A DNA stretch of 6,219 bases from Bacteroidales bacterium (GTDB lineage: Bacteria > Bacteroidota > Bacteroidia > Bacteroidales > P3), in contig JAGBSA010000226.1 of the NCBI GenBank assembly GCA_017632095.1, positions 1 to 6,219 on the forward strand, read 5' to 3'. Below the pieces are notes generated by a model. It saw only the letters and a list, made by a program, of their open reading frames with translations, ran no database searches and had not been told where the DNA came from. Shown here piece by piece: positions 5,878-6,219 of the stretch. Numbering within the stretch: position 1 is the stretch's first letter; every line of letters begins with the position of its first letter. The position numbers were made by a program, and so were the translations under genes.

Positions 5878-6219
5878 GTCTCTCGATATTTTGGTTATTT
5901 GCAATTTCATCACTCCTGCAGGGACTTCTATCTCTGCTATGTCGCCTACCTTTTTGCCTAATAATCCTTTTGCAATTGGTGAAGTGATTGATAACTTGCC
6001 TGTCTTTATGTTGGCTTCGCTTTCTGGAACTATTTCATAGGTCATAGTTTTCTTCAAAGCTAAATTCATAAATTCTACTTTTGAAAGCAATAACACCTTT
6101 GAGGTATCGATTTTAGTTTCGTCTATCAATCGTGCATTTGCTATCAATGCTTGCAATTTAGCTATCTTGGCTTCCATTAAGCCTTGAGCCTCTTTGGCTG
6201 CATCATATTCCGCATTTTC
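5875..6219 (-). CDS. greA: Transcription elongation factor GreA (5' end missing)
   Basis: 114 residues and the TAA stop (5875-5877) are visible; the frame is open through the right edge, so the internal Met at 6175-6177 is not the start. The first visible residues, E-N-A-E-Y-D-A-A-K-E-A-Q-G, are the conserved GreA coiled-coil tip and descending helix. The leading Glu corresponds to one of the two acidic tip residues (Glu44 in E. coli GreA) that act in the RNA polymerase secondary channel; its Asp partner is outside the window. The C-terminal FKBP-like domain follows, with M-T-Y-E-I-V-P-E-S-E-A and the family signature S-P-I-A-K-G-L-L-G-K-K-V-G-D. GreA stimulates transcript cleavage by backtracked RNA polymerase. 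Full-length relatives are about 155-160 aa, so about 43 N-terminal residues are missing. It is the first gene in view of an apparent greA-HIT operon. Confidence 0.96.
   Translation of the reverse strand, partial: ENAEYDAAKEAQGLMEAKIAKLQALIANARLIDETKIDTSKVLLLSKVEFMNLALKKTMTYEIVPESEANIKTGKLSITSPIAKGLLGKKVGDIAEIEVPAGVMKLQITKISRD

Noticed and set aside
5875..6177. Reading the first Met in view (6175-6177) as the start of the right-hand gene.
   Set aside because: The frame continues upstream through the conserved GreA motif E-N-A-E-Y-D to the window edge, so the gene is cut there, not started at this Met.
1..6219. A defence system, toxin-antitoxin pair, prophage or biosynthetic cluster.
   Set aside because: Only three genes are present, two housekeeping and one modular surface protein; no nuclease, polymerase, kinase, integrase or synthase motif was seen in any plausible frame.

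Overview
The window looks like chromosomal DNA from a member of the Bacteroidota (Bacteroidetes), probably Bacteroidales. This rests on an A+T-rich composition, start regions without clear Shine-Dalgarno sequences, GreA and HIT proteins of the type typical of that phylum, and a very large secreted protein built from fibronectin type III (FN3) and jelly-roll 'choice-of-anchor J'-like modules. The species cannot be named from the sequence alone. All three genes lie on the minus strand, so transcription runs from right to left.

Right end (5875-6219): the C-terminal three quarters of the transcription elongation factor GreA, cut by the window edge at the Glu of the conserved E-N-A-E-Y-D motif at the coiled-coil tip. 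One base after its stop codon, a complete 133-aa HIT-family protein begins (5472-5873) with an intact H-A-H-I-H active-site motif. The two are almost certainly co-transcribed and probably translationally coupled.

Rest of the window (1-5448): after a 23-bp gap, one uninterrupted reading frame of 1816 codons starts with a Sec signal peptide and is still open at the left edge, so its C-terminus is missing. I translated it codon by codon and found no stop or frameshift. The protein has an N-terminal beta-rich domain, then two copies of a four-module cassette (FN3a - J-type A - FN3b - J-type B, about 520-540 aa each), then a shortened third cassette, a Cys/Glu/Pro-rich hinge, another FN3, and finally near-identical 98-aa FN3-like tandem repeats that run off the edge. 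It is most simply read as a modular cell-surface or secreted adhesin/scaffold, probably exported by the type IX secretion system, although the deciding C-terminal sorting domain is outside the window.

There are no RNA genes, CRISPR arrays, insertion sequences, convincing terminators or promoters, and no sign of a defence or biosynthetic system. The only points of unusual interest are inside the giant protein: its alternating super-repeat, its regular cysteine pairs, and the tandem 98-aa units, whose DNA has diverged more than their protein.
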